NCBI GenBank assembly: GCA_963842295.1 | Contig: CAWJFY010000006.1 | Location: 217,739-281,738, forward strand | DNA length: 64,000 nucleotides | Source: JAJNBA01 sp963842295 | GTDB taxonomy: Bacteria > Actinomycetota > UBA4738 > HRBIN12 | Direction: 5' to 3' | Shown here: positions 52,900 through 61,639 of the stretch, piece by piece | Layout of the letters: the number at the start of each line of letters is the position of its first letter | How positions within the stretch are numbered: the stretch's first letter is position 1 | Notes under the pieces: generated by a model | What the model was told of the DNA's origin: nothing | Seen by the model: the letters and a program-made list of their open reading frames with translations, nothing else | Databases searched by the model: none | Position numbers and translations under genes: made by a program

Positions 52900-53265
52900 G
52901 TGCCTGACTACTACTCGTCCTACGGTGTCGTGCTGGCGGTCGTGGCCGCCGGAGCCATCCTCGTCGCGGTGGCGTTCACCGCCGCTCGCCTGATCGCTCC
53001 CCACCGCCCAAGCCCCGAGAAGCTCACCACGTACGAGTGCGGCATCGATCCTGTCGGCGAAGGCTGGTCGCAGAGCCAGATCCGCTACTACGTCTTCGGG
53101 TTCCTCTTCGTGATCTTCGACGTCGAGGCCGTGTTCCTCTTCCCCTGGGCACGGGTCTTCGAGAGTCTCGGCTGGGCCGCGGTGGTCGAGATGGGCATCT
53201 TCATCGGGATCCTCGCCACCGGGCTCCTCTACGCGTGGCGCAAGGGGGTCGTCCGATGGGCCTGA
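52900..53265 (+). CDS. nuoA: NADH-quinone oxidoreductase subunit A (cluster 2)
   Basis: A 121-residue, three-span subunit with the conserved LTTYECGIDPVGEGWSQSQIRYYVFGFLFVIFDVEAVFLFPWA, including the ECG loop lost in cluster 1. GTG 52900 is the first start after the -10 box and Rex operator. The C-terminus is short, without the acidic tail of the cluster 1 protein. It opens the second complex I operon. Confidence 0.94.
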   Translation: MPDYYSSYGVVLAVVAAGAILVAVAFTAARLIAPHRPSPEKLTTYECGIDPVGEGWSQSQIRYYVFGFLFVIFDVEAVFLFPWARVFESLGWAAVVEMGIFIGILATGLLYAWRKGVVRWA

Positions 53266-53762
53266 TCACCGAGAAGACGCCGCTTCCCAAGATCCAGCCC
53301 GTGAAGTTCCTGCTCAACTGGGGTCGTCGCTACTCCCTCTGGGTCATGAACTTCGGCCTCGCCTGCTGCGCGATCGAGCTGATCGCCACCTCCACCTCCA
53401 AGCATGACTTCATCCGCCTGGGCGTGATCCCCTTCGCCCACGGCCCGCGCCAGGCGGACCTCCTCGTCGTGGCAGGGACCCTGACCGACAAGATGGCGCC
53501 CGCCCTCAAGCGCGTCTACGACCAGATCCCCGACCCGAAATATGTGATCTCGTTCGGCTCCTGCTCCAACTGCGGCGGCCCGTACTGGGACTCGTACTCC
53601 GTCACCAAGGGTGTCGACCAGATCGTCCCCGTCGACGTCTACGTACCCGGTTGCCCGCCCCGGCCCGAAGCCTTGCTCCACGGGATCGTGAAGCTGCAGG
53701 AGAAGATCAAGGACGAGGACATCCAGGAGAAGTGGGCGAGTGGCCACAGCGCTGTCTCCTGA
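53256..53762 (+). CDS. nuoB: NADH-quinone oxidoreductase subunit B (cluster 2)
   Basis: A 168-residue N2-cluster subunit with all four ligands: LACCAIELI, SFGSCSNCGGPYW and YVPGCPPRPE. It is as complete as the cluster 1 copy, so this complex can still pass electrons to quinone if a NuoD is supplied. ATG 53256 lies ten bases inside the nuoA 3' end. Confidence 0.94.
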   Translation: MGLITEKTPLPKIQPVKFLLNWGRRYSLWVMNFGLACCAIELIATSTSKHDFIRLGVIPFAHGPRQADLLVVAGTLTDKMAPALKRVYDQIPDPKYVISFGSCSNCGGPYWDSYSVTKGVDQIVPVDVYVPGCPPRPEALLHGIVKLQEKIKDEDIQEKWASGHSAVS

Positions 53763-54261
53763 GGACGTGGAATCGCGCCTCCGGGCGCGGTTCGGCCAGG
53801 ACATCCTCGCCTTCGAGGTGCAGCACGGCCACGCCGTCGCGACCGTCAGCGCGGAGCGCTACCGGGACGTCTGCCGGTTCCTCCGTGATGAGCCCGAGTT
53901 CGACTGCACCTACTGCGACTTCACCGGCGGTGTCGACTTCGGGCCGGACCGGGGATTCGAGGTGGTCACCCACCTGTACTCGCTCTCGCACCATCACAAC
54001 GTGCGCATCAAGGTGCGGCTGCCCCACGAAGATCCGACCTGCCCGACGGTCTCCGACCTGTTCCCCACGTCGGACTGGCACGAGCGCGAGACCCGGGAGA
54101 TGTTCGGGATCCGGTTCGAGGGCCACCCCAAGCCCGTGAAGCTCCTGCTCTCCGAGCCGTTCGAGGGGCAGCCGCTCCGCAAGGACTTCCCGCTGATGAG
54201 CCGCGAGGCCAAGCCGTGGCCGGGTCTCGTCGAGGGCGAGCCCGTGGAGGACGACGAGTGA
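53740..54261 (+). CDS. nuoC: NADH-quinone oxidoreductase subunit C (cluster 2)
   Basis: A 173-residue 30-kDa-type subunit with the signature FPTSDWHERETREMFGIRFEGHPKPVKLLLSEPFEGQPLRKDFPL. GTG 53740 overlaps the nuoB 3' end. Its TGA (54259-54261) overlaps the GTG of nuoH at 54258, so there is no room for nuoD between them, the place where it stands in nearly all nuo operons. Confidence 0.93.
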   Translation: MATALSPEDVESRLRARFGQDILAFEVQHGHAVATVSAERYRDVCRFLRDEPEFDCTYCDFTGGVDFGPDRGFEVVTHLYSLSHHHNVRIKVRLPHEDPTCPTVSDLFPTSDWHERETREMFGIRFEGHPKPVKLLLSEPFEGQPLRKDFPLMSREAKPWPGLVEGEPVEDDE

Positions 54262-55265
54262 TCCTCGCCGAGACCGGCGTCTCGATCGCCGAGGAGGCGT
54301 TCTCGAACTTCTGGCTCGTCCTGCTGTTGAAGACGATCGGCGTGATGGGGTTCTTCCTCGTAGTGCCGCTCGGTATCGGCTACATCGAGCACAAGGGCCT
54401 CGCGCACATGCAGGCCAGGCTCGGGCCGATGGAGGCGGGGCGGTTCCACGGATGGGCACAGTTGGTGGCCGACGGCGTCAAGTTCATCCAGAAGGAGGAC
54501 GTGGTTCCGGCCGCCGCCGACCGCAACGTCTTCTCGCTCGCGCCCGCGGTGGCGATGATCCCGTACATCGCGATCCTGGTGGTGCTGCCGCTCGGCGACA
54601 CGGTGTTCGCGGAGAACCTCGACGTCGGCATCTTCTTCGTTCTGGCGATGTCCAGCGTCTCCGTGATCGGGATCATGATGGCCGGCTGGTCCTCGGCGAA
54701 CAAGTTCTCGCTGATCGGAGCGCTCCGCGCGGCCGCGCAGCTCATCGCCTACGAGCTGCCGCTCGTGATCGCCGCCGCCGCGGTGGTGATGCAGGCAGGC
54801 ACGCTGTCGATGGTCGGGATCGCCGAGGCCCAGGAGAAGCTGTGGTTCATCATCCCGCAGCTCCCCGGGTTCCTGATCTTCATGACGGCCGCGTTCGCGG
54901 AGCTCCAGCGGCCGCCGTTCGACATGCCGATCGCCGACTCCGAGATCATCTTCGGCGCCTACACCGAGTACACGGGCTTGAAGTTCGCGTTCTTCCTCCT
55001 CGCCGAGTACGGCGGGATCGTGGCGTTCTCCGGGATCGCCGCGGTGCTCTACCTCGGCGGGTATCAACCGTTGCCCGGCATCCCGATCCCGGGAGTGCTG
55101 ATGATGATGGGCAAGATCGGGGCCCTCGCCTTCTTCTTCATCTGGCTGCGGGCGACGTACCCGCGTCTGCGTGAGGACCAGCTCCAGCGCTTCTCCTGGC
55201 TGGCGTTGATTCCGCTGTCGCTCGCGCTGATCATGGGTGTGGCCGTGGCGAAGGTGGCGTTCTAG
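54258..55265 (+). CDS. nuoH: NADH-quinone oxidoreductase subunit H (cluster 2)
   Basis: A 335-residue, eight-span subunit with YIEHKGLAHMQARLGPMEAG, ADGVKFIQKEDVVP and FAELQRPPFDMPIADSEIIFGAYTEYTG. Compared with cluster 1, the first signature reads IEHKG for VERKV. GTG 54258 overlaps the nuoC stop by four bases. Confidence 0.95.
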   Translation: MILAETGVSIAEEAFSNFWLVLLLKTIGVMGFFLVVPLGIGYIEHKGLAHMQARLGPMEAGRFHGWAQLVADGVKFIQKEDVVPAAADRNVFSLAPAVAMIPYIAILVVLPLGDTVFAENLDVGIFFVLAMSSVSVIGIMMAGWSSANKFSLIGALRAAAQLIAYELPLVIAAAAVVMQAGTLSMVGIAEAQEKLWFIIPQLPGFLIFMTAAFAELQRPPFDMPIADSEIIFGAYTEYTGLKFAFFLLAEYGGIVAFSGIAAVLYLGGYQPLPGIPIPGVLMMMGKIGALAFFFIWLRATYPRLREDQLQRFSWLALIPLSLALIMGVAVAKVAF

Positions 55266-55769
55266 ATGGCCGAGCAGAAGCGGAAGCGGGGGACCGGCCT
55301 CGGACTCGCGAAGGGGCTGTCGGTCACGCTGAAAACGATGCTTCAGCCCGCCGTTACGCAGCAGTACCCGCACGTCAAGCCCGACCTGCCCGCGCGGACG
55401 CGGGGCGTGATCGCCCTCAAGGAGGCCAACTGCACCGTCTGCTACAAGTGCTCCCGCGAATGCCCGGACTGGTGCATCTACATCGACGCCCACAAGGAGA
55501 CCCACGATCCGGCGGGCGGGGGCCGCGCCCGTTCCCAGAAGGTCCTCGATCGCTTCGCCATCGACTACGCGCTGTGCATGTACTGCGGGATCTGTGTCGA
55601 GGTGTGTCCGTTCGATGCCTTGTTCTGGAGCCCGGAGTTCGAGTACGGCGAGTACGACATCGATCTGATGACGCACGAGAAAGAGCGGCTGGAGGACTGG
55701 ACGTACACGGTCTTGCCGCCGCCGGCTCTGGAGGAGGGCGCGGAGCCCGCGGAGGAACAGGCTTCGTGA
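55266..55769 (+). CDS. nuoI: NADH-quinone oxidoreductase subunit I (cluster 2)
   Basis: A 167-residue subunit with two [4Fe-4S] sites: CTVCYKCSRECPDWC and CMYCGICVEVCPFDAL. The N-terminal amphipathic helix (GLGLAKGLSVTLKTML) is kept. With no NuoEFG encoded in the cluster, NuoI is the likely entry point for electrons, for example from a ferredoxin. ATG 55266 follows nuoH directly. Confidence 0.94.
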   Translation: MAEQKRKRGTGLGLAKGLSVTLKTMLQPAVTQQYPHVKPDLPARTRGVIALKEANCTVCYKCSRECPDWCIYIDAHKETHDPAGGGRARSQKVLDRFAIDYALCMYCGICVEVCPFDALFWSPEFEYGEYDIDLMTHEKERLEDWTYTVLPPPALEEGAEPAEEQAS

Positions 55770-56266
55770 CGGCCCAGGAGTACGCGTTCGCCGTGATCGC
55801 CGCGGTGGGCTCGATCAGCGCGATCGCGGTCGTGACGGCGCGGAACGTGGTGCACGCCGCGCTCTACCTGGTGGTCGCCCTCCTGTCGGTCGGCGCGACG
55901 TTCCTGCTGCTCGGGGCCGAGTTCGCCGGCTGGGTGCAGATCCTGATCTACGTCGGCGCGATCGTGATCCTCTTCCTGTTCGGTCTGATGCTCACGAAGG
56001 CGCCCATCGGCCGGGACACCCTGGACAACAACCGCCGGTGGCTCGGGGCGCTCGTGGCTCTCGGCGTGTTCGCCGGGCTCGTCTTCCTGATCCAGGAAGC
56101 CTTCCCGCTCGACTCGGAGCAGTTCGAGGTCTTCCGGTCGACCACGGAGTCGGTGGGCGAGTCGATGTTCCGCGACTACGTGCTCCCCTTCGAAGCGATC
56201 TCGTTCCTGCTGCTCGCGGCCTTGATCGGCGCGATCGTGCTCGCGCGCAAGGACGAGGGGAACTGA
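55766..56266 (+). CDS. nuoJ: NADH-quinone oxidoreductase subunit J (cluster 2)
   Basis: A 166-residue, five-span subunit with NVVHAALYLVVALLSVGATF and the VQILIYVGAIVILFLFGLML helix. GTG 55766 overlaps the nuoI stop. Confidence 0.93.
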   Translation: MTAQEYAFAVIAAVGSISAIAVVTARNVVHAALYLVVALLSVGATFLLLGAEFAGWVQILIYVGAIVILFLFGLMLTKAPIGRDTLDNNRRWLGALVALGVFAGLVFLIQEAFPLDSEQFEVFRSTTESVGESMFRDYVLPFEAISFLLLAALIGAIVLARKDEGN

Positions 56267-56267
56267 C

Positions 56268-56570
56268 GTGATCCGGCTGCCCCTCGTGCTGTTGTTCTCG
56301 GCGCTGCTGTTCTCGGCGGGCGTCTACGGGGTCCTCGCCCGCCGGAACGCGGTCATGGTCCTGATGGCGATCGAGCTGATGCTGAACGCGGTGAACGTGA
56401 ACCTGGTCGCGTTCTCGTCGTCGCTCCAGGACGTGGGAGGACAGATCTTCGCGCTCTTCGTGATCGCGGTCGCGGCAGCCGAGGTCGGGATCGGCCTCGC
56501 GATCGTGATCCTGCTGTTCAGGAACCGTGCCTCGATCAACGTGGACGAGGTGAGCCTCCTCAAGTGGTAG
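56268..56570 (+). CDS. nuoK: NADH-quinone oxidoreductase subunit K (cluster 2)
   Basis: A 100-residue, three-span subunit with the channel Glu residues in VLMAIELMLNAVNVNLVAF and VAAAEVGIGLAIVILLF. GTG 56268 follows nuoJ after one base; its end overlaps nuoL. Confidence 0.94.
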   Translation: MIRLPLVLLFSALLFSAGVYGVLARRNAVMVLMAIELMLNAVNVNLVAFSSSLQDVGGQIFALFVIAVAAAEVGIGLAIVILLFRNRASINVDEVSLLKW

Positions 56571-58534
56571 CGGCGGAGTCGACCGCGGCCGCGACCGGCG
56601 CCATCCAGTACGCGTGGGTGATCGCCCTGCTTCCTTTCGTCGCGGCCGCCCTGACGCTGTTCTTCGGGAAACGCACGCCGGGACAGGGCGCGGTCTACGG
56701 CATCACCGCGATGGCCGCCGGGTTCGTGATGTCGCTCGCGGTGCTCTGGCACTTCGTGACCGGGGGCGGGCTGTATGCCCCCGAAGGCATCGACTGGTTC
56801 ACCATCGGACCGCTGCACGTCGAGATCGGCCAGTACGTCGACGGCCTGACGGCCGTGATGCTGGTGGTCGTGACGGCGGTGTCGCTCGCCGTCCACGTGT
56901 ACTCGCTGGGCTACATGCGCGGCGATGTCCGGTTCACCTGGTTCTACGTCGTGCTGTCCCTGTTCACGGGCGCGATGCTCACCGTCGTGATCGCGAACAA
57001 CCTGCTGATGCTCCTGGTCGGCTGGGAGATCATGGGCGTGTGCTCGTACCTGCTGATCGGCCATTGGTACGAGGAGCACGAGAACTCCAGCGCGGCGATC
57101 AAGGCGTTCATCACCACGCGCGTCGGCGACGTCCCGTTCATGTTCGGGATCTTCGCGCTGATCTTCGCCACTGGATTCACGACGACGAACATCGCCGAGA
57201 TCGGCGAGACGATCTCCGAGCCGGGGATCTCGTCGGTGCTCGTCACGGCAGCCGCGCTCCTGCTGTTCGGGGGCGCGATCGGCAAGTCCGCCCAGTTCCC
57301 CTTGCACGTCTGGCTGCCCGATGCGATGGCCGGCCCCACGCCGGTCTCCGCCCTGATCCATGCTGCGACGATGGTGGCGGCGGGCGTGTACCTGGTCGGG
57401 CGGCTGTACGTGGTCTTCGTCAACGCCGACCCGTTCGTGCTCACGATCGTGAGCGTGATCGCGGCGATCACGGCGCTCGGCGCCGCGTTCCTGGCCTTCG
57501 TGCAAGACGACATCAAGCGAGTCCTCGCGTACTCGACGCTGTCGCAGCTCGCCTACATGGTGGCTGGCCTCTCGCTCGGTCCCGTGGGTGTCACCGCGGG
57601 CTTCTTCCACCTGTTCACGCACGCGTTCTTCAAGGCACTGCTGTTCCTCGGCGCGGGGTCCGTGATCCACTCGGTCCATTCGAACAACATGAGCGACATG
57701 GGTGGCCTCAAGGACGAGATGCCCGTCACGTTCTGGACGTTCCTGATCGGCTCCGCCGCGCTCGCGGGCGTGTTCCCACTCGCCGGCTTCTGGTCGAAGG
57801 ACGAGCTCCTCGTGGGTGCCTGGGAGGAGAGGCAGTGGCTCTTCTTCATCCTGCTCGCCGTCGCCGTGATGACGGCGTTCTACATGACCCGGTGCGTCCT
57901 GCTGACCTTCTTCGGGACCTACCGCGGCCAGGTGCATCCGCACGAGTCGCCCGCGGTCATGACCGGTCCGCTCGTGGCGCTCGCCGGCGCCTCCGTCGTG
58001 GCTGGGTTCCTGGGCGCTCCTCAGCTCGGAGCCGTGTTCGGGGATTGGGTGTATTTCGAACATCCGCACGATGCGAGCTTCGTCTTCTGGGTTGCCATCG
58101 TCGGAACGCTCGCCGCGGCCGGTGGGATCTTGATCGCGTATCCGCTCTACCGGGAGCGCCGGGAGCGCGATCCTCTGATGGCGTTCCCTCGTGCTTGGAA
58201 CCTCTTGCAGCATCGGTACTACATCGACGACTTCTACATGCGCGACATCGTCTACCCGATCCGTGACCGGGTCTCCGGCGCCGTGTACTGGACCAACCAG
58301 CACATCCTGGACGGGGTGGTGAACGGCGCTGCATGGGTGACGCGCGGCCTGGCGACGTTCGTGAGCTGGATCGACCGGACGTTCGTCGACGGCGCGGTGA
58401 ACGCCATCGGGGGCCTGACCAGCGCGACCGGAGGCCTGCTCAAGTACCTGCAAACCGGAAACGTCCAGTGGTACGCGGTGCTGCTGTTCGCCGGCGTCGT
58501 GGCGTTGACGATCGTGTTCGTTCAGACGGCGTAG
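56564..58534 (+). CDS. nuoL: NADH-quinone oxidoreductase subunit L (cluster 2)
   Basis: A 656-residue antiporter-like pump with NNLLMLLVGWEIMGVCSYLLIG, GKSAQFPLHVWLPDAMAGPTPVSALIHAATMVAAG and DDIKRVLAYSTLSQLAYM. The C-terminal lateral helix and anchor are complete (RYYIDDFYMRDIVYPIRD to the end). GTG 56564 lies seven bases inside the nuoK 3' end. Confidence 0.95.
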   Translation: MVAAESTAAATGAIQYAWVIALLPFVAAALTLFFGKRTPGQGAVYGITAMAAGFVMSLAVLWHFVTGGGLYAPEGIDWFTIGPLHVEIGQYVDGLTAVMLVVVTAVSLAVHVYSLGYMRGDVRFTWFYVVLSLFTGAMLTVVIANNLLMLLVGWEIMGVCSYLLIGHWYEEHENSSAAIKAFITTRVGDVPFMFGIFALIFATGFTTTNIAEIGETISEPGISSVLVTAAALLLFGGAIGKSAQFPLHVWLPDAMAGPTPVSALIHAATMVAAGVYLVGRLYVVFVNADPFVLTIVSVIAAITALGAAFLAFVQDDIKRVLAYSTLSQLAYMVAGLSLGPVGVTAGFFHLFTHAFFKALLFLGAGSVIHSVHSNNMSDMGGLKDEMPVTFWTFLIGSAALAGVFPLAGFWSKDELLVGAWEERQWLFFILLAVAVMTAFYMTRCVLLTFFGTYRGQVHPHESPAVMTGPLVALAGASVVAGFLGAPQLGAVFGDWVYFEHPHDASFVFWVAIVGTLAAAGGILIAYPLYRERRERDPLMAFPRAWNLLQHRYYIDDFYMRDIVYPIRDRVSGAVYWTNQHILDGVVNGAAWVTRGLATFVSWIDRTFVDGAVNAIGGLTSATGGLLKYLQTGNVQWYAVLLFAGVVALTIVFVQTA

Positions 58535-58544
58535 GGAGAGTGAG

Positions 58545-60086
58545 ATGACCTGGGACAGCTCGGCGATCACGATCACCACCCTGCTGCCGATCCTCGGTGC
58601 GCTGGTGATCCTCTTCGTGCCGAGGGACCGCGAACGGATGGTCCGCGGCCTCGGCATCCTGTTCACCGGCGCCGCTTTGCTCTTGTCGGTAGCCATGGCG
58701 ATCGGGTTCGACTACGGGACGGACGGTCTCCAGTACGAGCTGGACGTGAATTGGATCTCTGCGATCGGCGCTCGGTACCACGTCGGCATCGACGGGATCT
58801 CGATGCCGCTCTACGTGTTGACCTTCCTGCTCTCGTTCCTGTGCGCCGTCTACACGTGGCGGTTCGTCCCCGACCCCGGCCGCACGAAGGCGTTCCTTGC
58901 GTTGATGCTGCTGCTCGAGACAGGGATGGCGGGCACGTTCATCGCTTTCGACCTGATCCTGTTCTTCGTCTTCTGGGAGATGGTGCTGGTCCCGATGTAC
59001 TTCCTGATCGGGATCTGGGGGTCGGCGAACCGTGAGTACGCCGCGATCAAGTTCTTCCTCTACACGCTCTTCGGCTCCGTGTTCATGCTGCTGGGCTTCC
59101 TGGCGCTGTACTTCAACGGCCCCGAGCCGCACACGTTCGATCTCGTGAAGCTCACCGAGTTCGGAGCGGGCGGCGGCTTCGCGCACACGTTCCAGCTGAT
59201 CGTGTTCGGGGCGGTCGCTCTCGGGTTCGCGATCAAGGTCCCGATGTGGCCGTTCCACACGTGGCTGCCCGACGCCCATACCGAGGCACCCACGATCGGC
59301 TCGGTGCTGCTGGCCGGGATCATGCTGAAGATGGGAACGTACGGCTTCATCCGGATCGCCCTGCCGGTGCTCCCGGAGGGGGCCCAGGCCTATGCCCCCT
59401 GGATCGGGGTCCTCGCGGCGATCGCGATCGTATACGCCGCGCTCGCCTGTCTGGCGCAGCGGGACCTGAAACGGCTGATCGCGTTCTCCTCGGTCGGGCA
59501 CATGGGCTTCGTGATGCTCGGCATCGCCACGCTCACCGAGATCGGGATCCAGGCGGCGGTCTTCGGCATGGTCGCCCACGGCGTGATCACCGGGATGCTC
59601 TTCTTCTGCGTCGGCTCGATCTACGACCGGTACCACACGAGGCAGATCGCGGAGATCGGCGGCGGCATGGCGCAACGGATGCCGAAGCTCGCCGGTGTGT
59701 TCGCCTTCGTCGCGATCGCTTCCCTCGGGCTCCCGGGCCTCGCCGGGTTCTGGGGCGAGGTGATGGCTCTGCTCTCCTCGTTCCAGCCGAACGAGGCGCT
59801 CCTGGGCGAGTACGTCGGCCTGTTCCGAGGGCTCATGGTCGCCGGGGGGATCGGGACGATCCTCACGGCGGGCTACTTCCTGTGGATGCTGCAGCGCGTG
59901 AACATGGGCTCGATGCCCGAGCGCTGGAACGAGCATGTGCTCGGCGACATCCACAGCGTCGAGTGGTTGTCCTGGACGCCATTGCTGGTGCTGATCCTTG
60001 CGCTGGGCCTGTTCCCGCGCCTGATCTTCGGCATCAGCCAGGAGGCCGTGAGTGGCATCATGGCGGTCCTGGGGCAGGGAGGCTGA
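58545..60086 (+). CDS. nuoM: NADH-quinone oxidoreductase subunit M (cluster 2)
   Basis: A 513-residue pump subunit with DLILFFVFWEMVLVPMYFLIGIWG, KVPMWPFHTWLPDAHTEAPTIGSVLLAGIMLKMGTYG and RDLKRLIAFSSVGHMGFVMLG. ATG 58545 has GGGAGAGTGAG upstream. Confidence 0.95.
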   Translation: MTWDSSAITITTLLPILGALVILFVPRDRERMVRGLGILFTGAALLLSVAMAIGFDYGTDGLQYELDVNWISAIGARYHVGIDGISMPLYVLTFLLSFLCAVYTWRFVPDPGRTKAFLALMLLLETGMAGTFIAFDLILFFVFWEMVLVPMYFLIGIWGSANREYAAIKFFLYTLFGSVFMLLGFLALYFNGPEPHTFDLVKLTEFGAGGGFAHTFQLIVFGAVALGFAIKVPMWPFHTWLPDAHTEAPTIGSVLLAGIMLKMGTYGFIRIALPVLPEGAQAYAPWIGVLAAIAIVYAALACLAQRDLKRLIAFSSVGHMGFVMLGIATLTEIGIQAAVFGMVAHGVITGMLFFCVGSIYDRYHTRQIAEIGGGMAQRMPKLAGVFAFVAIASLGLPGLAGFWGEVMALLSSFQPNEALLGEYVGLFRGLMVAGGIGTILTAGYFLWMLQRVNMGSMPERWNEHVLGDIHSVEWLSWTPLLVLILALGLFPRLIFGISQEAVSGIMAVLGQGG

Positions 60087-60093
60087 CCGCGGC

Positions 60094-61554
60094 GTGAGCG
60101 TCGACTACCACGCGATCCTGCCGGAGCTGATCCTCGCGGGGACGATCATGCTCGTGCTCGTCGTCGATCTGTTCCTGCCGGCCCGTCTCAAGTGGGGGTC
60201 GATGGCGATCGGTCTCCTGGGAGTGCTGGCGTCGCTCGGCGCCGTGCTCACGCTCCTCGGCGATGAACGCGCCACCTTCGGCGGCGCGTTCGTTGTCGAT
60301 AACTTCGCCGTCCTGTTCAAGGTGTTCTTCCTCGCCGCCGCCGTGATCGTCCTGGCGGTTTCGCGCCGCTACTTCGACCAGCCCGGCTACTACCAGGGCG
60401 AGTACTACTTCCTGCTGCTCACGTCGTTCCTCGGCTGCCTGCTGATGCCCTCGTCACGCGACCTCCTGATGCTGTTCATCTCGCTCGAGCTCGTGTCGGC
60501 CCCCGGGTTCCTGATGGCGGCCTTCCGCAAGTGGGACGTGACCGGCGTCGAGGGCGGCCTGAAGTTCTTCCTGATCGGCGTCCTGTCGACCGCCGTGATG
60601 CTCTTCGGGATGAGCCTGATCTACGGGCTGACCGGGGGAGAGACGAGGCTCGACGCGATCGCCACCGCTCTCGGTGAGCTCGATCCGTCTCAGGAGGCGA
60701 TGGCGCTCGCGTCGATCCTCTTCGTCGTCGTGGGCTTCGCGTTCAAGGTCTCCGCGTTCCCCTTCCAGTTCTGGGCGCCGGACACGTATGAGGGCGCGCC
60801 GGTTCCGGTCGCCGCGTTCCTGGCCGTTGCATCCAAGGCGGCGGGGTTCGCGGGGCTCCTCCAGCTGATGTTCGTGGCGTTCATCGGGCAGCATGAGTTC
60901 TGGGTGCCGATCTTCGCGTTCCTGTCTGTCGCCACGATGTCTATCGGGAACCTCGTGGCGCTGCAGCAGCGGCAGTTCGTCCGCCTGCTCGCGTACTCCG
61001 GGATCGCCCAGGCGGGGTACATGTTGCTTCCGTTCGCCCTGGTGTCGAACGATCAAGCCGTCAACCAGCAGGCGTTCGCCTCCGCGACCGCCTACATCTT
61101 GATCTACGGCATCATGAACCTGGGAGCGTTCGCGGTCGCGGTGGCGCTCAGCAAACGCAGCCCGCGGCTCCTGATCTCCGACTTCGCCGGGGTCGCCCGG
61201 GTCGCGCCGTTCCTCGCGGTGGGGATGACGTTCTTCATGGTGTCGCTCGCAGGCGTGCCGCCGGCCGCTGGGTTCTGGGCCAAGATCCTGATCTTCGGCG
61301 CGGCCATCGCGCGCGGCGACGTGATCGGCCCGGTGCTGGCGGCGATCATGGTCGTGAACTCGGTGATCAGCGTCTTCTACTACCTGGCCGTCGCCCGTCA
61401 GATGATCTTCCAGCCTGCCAAGGACACCACGCCCGTCCGGACCCCCGTCCTGGTAGCGGGCGTCGTCGGGTTGTCGATGGCGGCTCTCCTGTTCTTCTTC
61501 CTCCTTCCCGGCACCTTCTCGCGGCTCGCGGACATCTCCACGCTCGTCGCCTGA
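60094..61554 (+). CDS. nuoN: NADH-quinone oxidoreductase subunit N (cluster 2)
   Basis: A 486-residue pump subunit with DLLMLFISLELVSAPGFLMAAF (channel Glu), KVSAFPFQFWAPDTYEGAPVPVAAFLAVASKAAGF (Lys) and RQFVRLLAYSGIAQAGYMLLP. GTG 60094 starts seven bases after nuoM. It ends the ten-gene cluster ABC-HIJKLMN; htpX follows, with its own leader. Confidence 0.95.
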   Translation: MSVDYHAILPELILAGTIMLVLVVDLFLPARLKWGSMAIGLLGVLASLGAVLTLLGDERATFGGAFVVDNFAVLFKVFFLAAAVIVLAVSRRYFDQPGYYQGEYYFLLLTSFLGCLLMPSSRDLLMLFISLELVSAPGFLMAAFRKWDVTGVEGGLKFFLIGVLSTAVMLFGMSLIYGLTGGETRLDAIATALGELDPSQEAMALASILFVVVGFAFKVSAFPFQFWAPDTYEGAPVPVAAFLAVASKAAGFAGLLQLMFVAFIGQHEFWVPIFAFLSVATMSIGNLVALQQRQFVRLLAYSGIAQAGYMLLPFALVSNDQAVNQQAFASATAYILIYGIMNLGAFAVAVALSKRSPRLLISDFAGVARVAPFLAVGMTFFMVSLAGVPPAAGFWAKILIFGAAIARGDVIGPVLAAIMVVNSVISVFYYLAVARQMIFQPAKDTTPVRTPVLVAGVVGLSMAALLFFFLLPGTFSRLADISTLVA

Positions 61555-61566
61555 ACCGGCGCGGCC

Positions 61567-61576
61567 CGTTCGAACG
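61567..61576. promoter_or_regulatory. palindrome CGTTCGAACG upstream of htpX
   Basis: A ten-base perfect palindrome in the 85-base gap between nuoN2 and htpX. It contains GTTCGAAC, reminiscent of actinobacterial SOS-box halves but without their spacing. It could be an operator for htpX or chance. Confidence 0.25.
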
Positions 61577-61599
61577 AAAGAGCTGTGAGACCATTGGTT

Positions 61600-61620
61600 G
61601 GACAGGGGTGCTCCCCGTCC
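61600..61620 (+). other. leader hairpin just upstream of the htpX ribosome site
   Basis: GGAC-A-GGGG and CCCC-GTCC pair as 4+4 base pairs with one bulged A around TGCT. The stem ends two bases before AAAAGGAGG. It may end the nuo2 transcript, or it may shape access to the htpX ribosome site. Confidence 0.4.
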
Positions 61621-61639
61621 CCAAAAGGAGGAATAAGAG

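Noticed and set aside
54200..54300. A nuoD gene hidden in another frame between nuoC2 and nuoH2
   Set aside because: nuoC2 and nuoH2 overlap by four bases, and neither gene shows NuoD motifs such as MGPQHPSTHG in any frame.
46862..58696. Very long open frames on the minus strand opposite the nuo genes (for example about 790 codons opposite nuoL2)
   Set aside because: They are the antisense shadow of high-GC coding sequence: low-complexity, Arg/His/Glu/Asp-rich text without domains, exactly opposite well-recognised membrane proteins.
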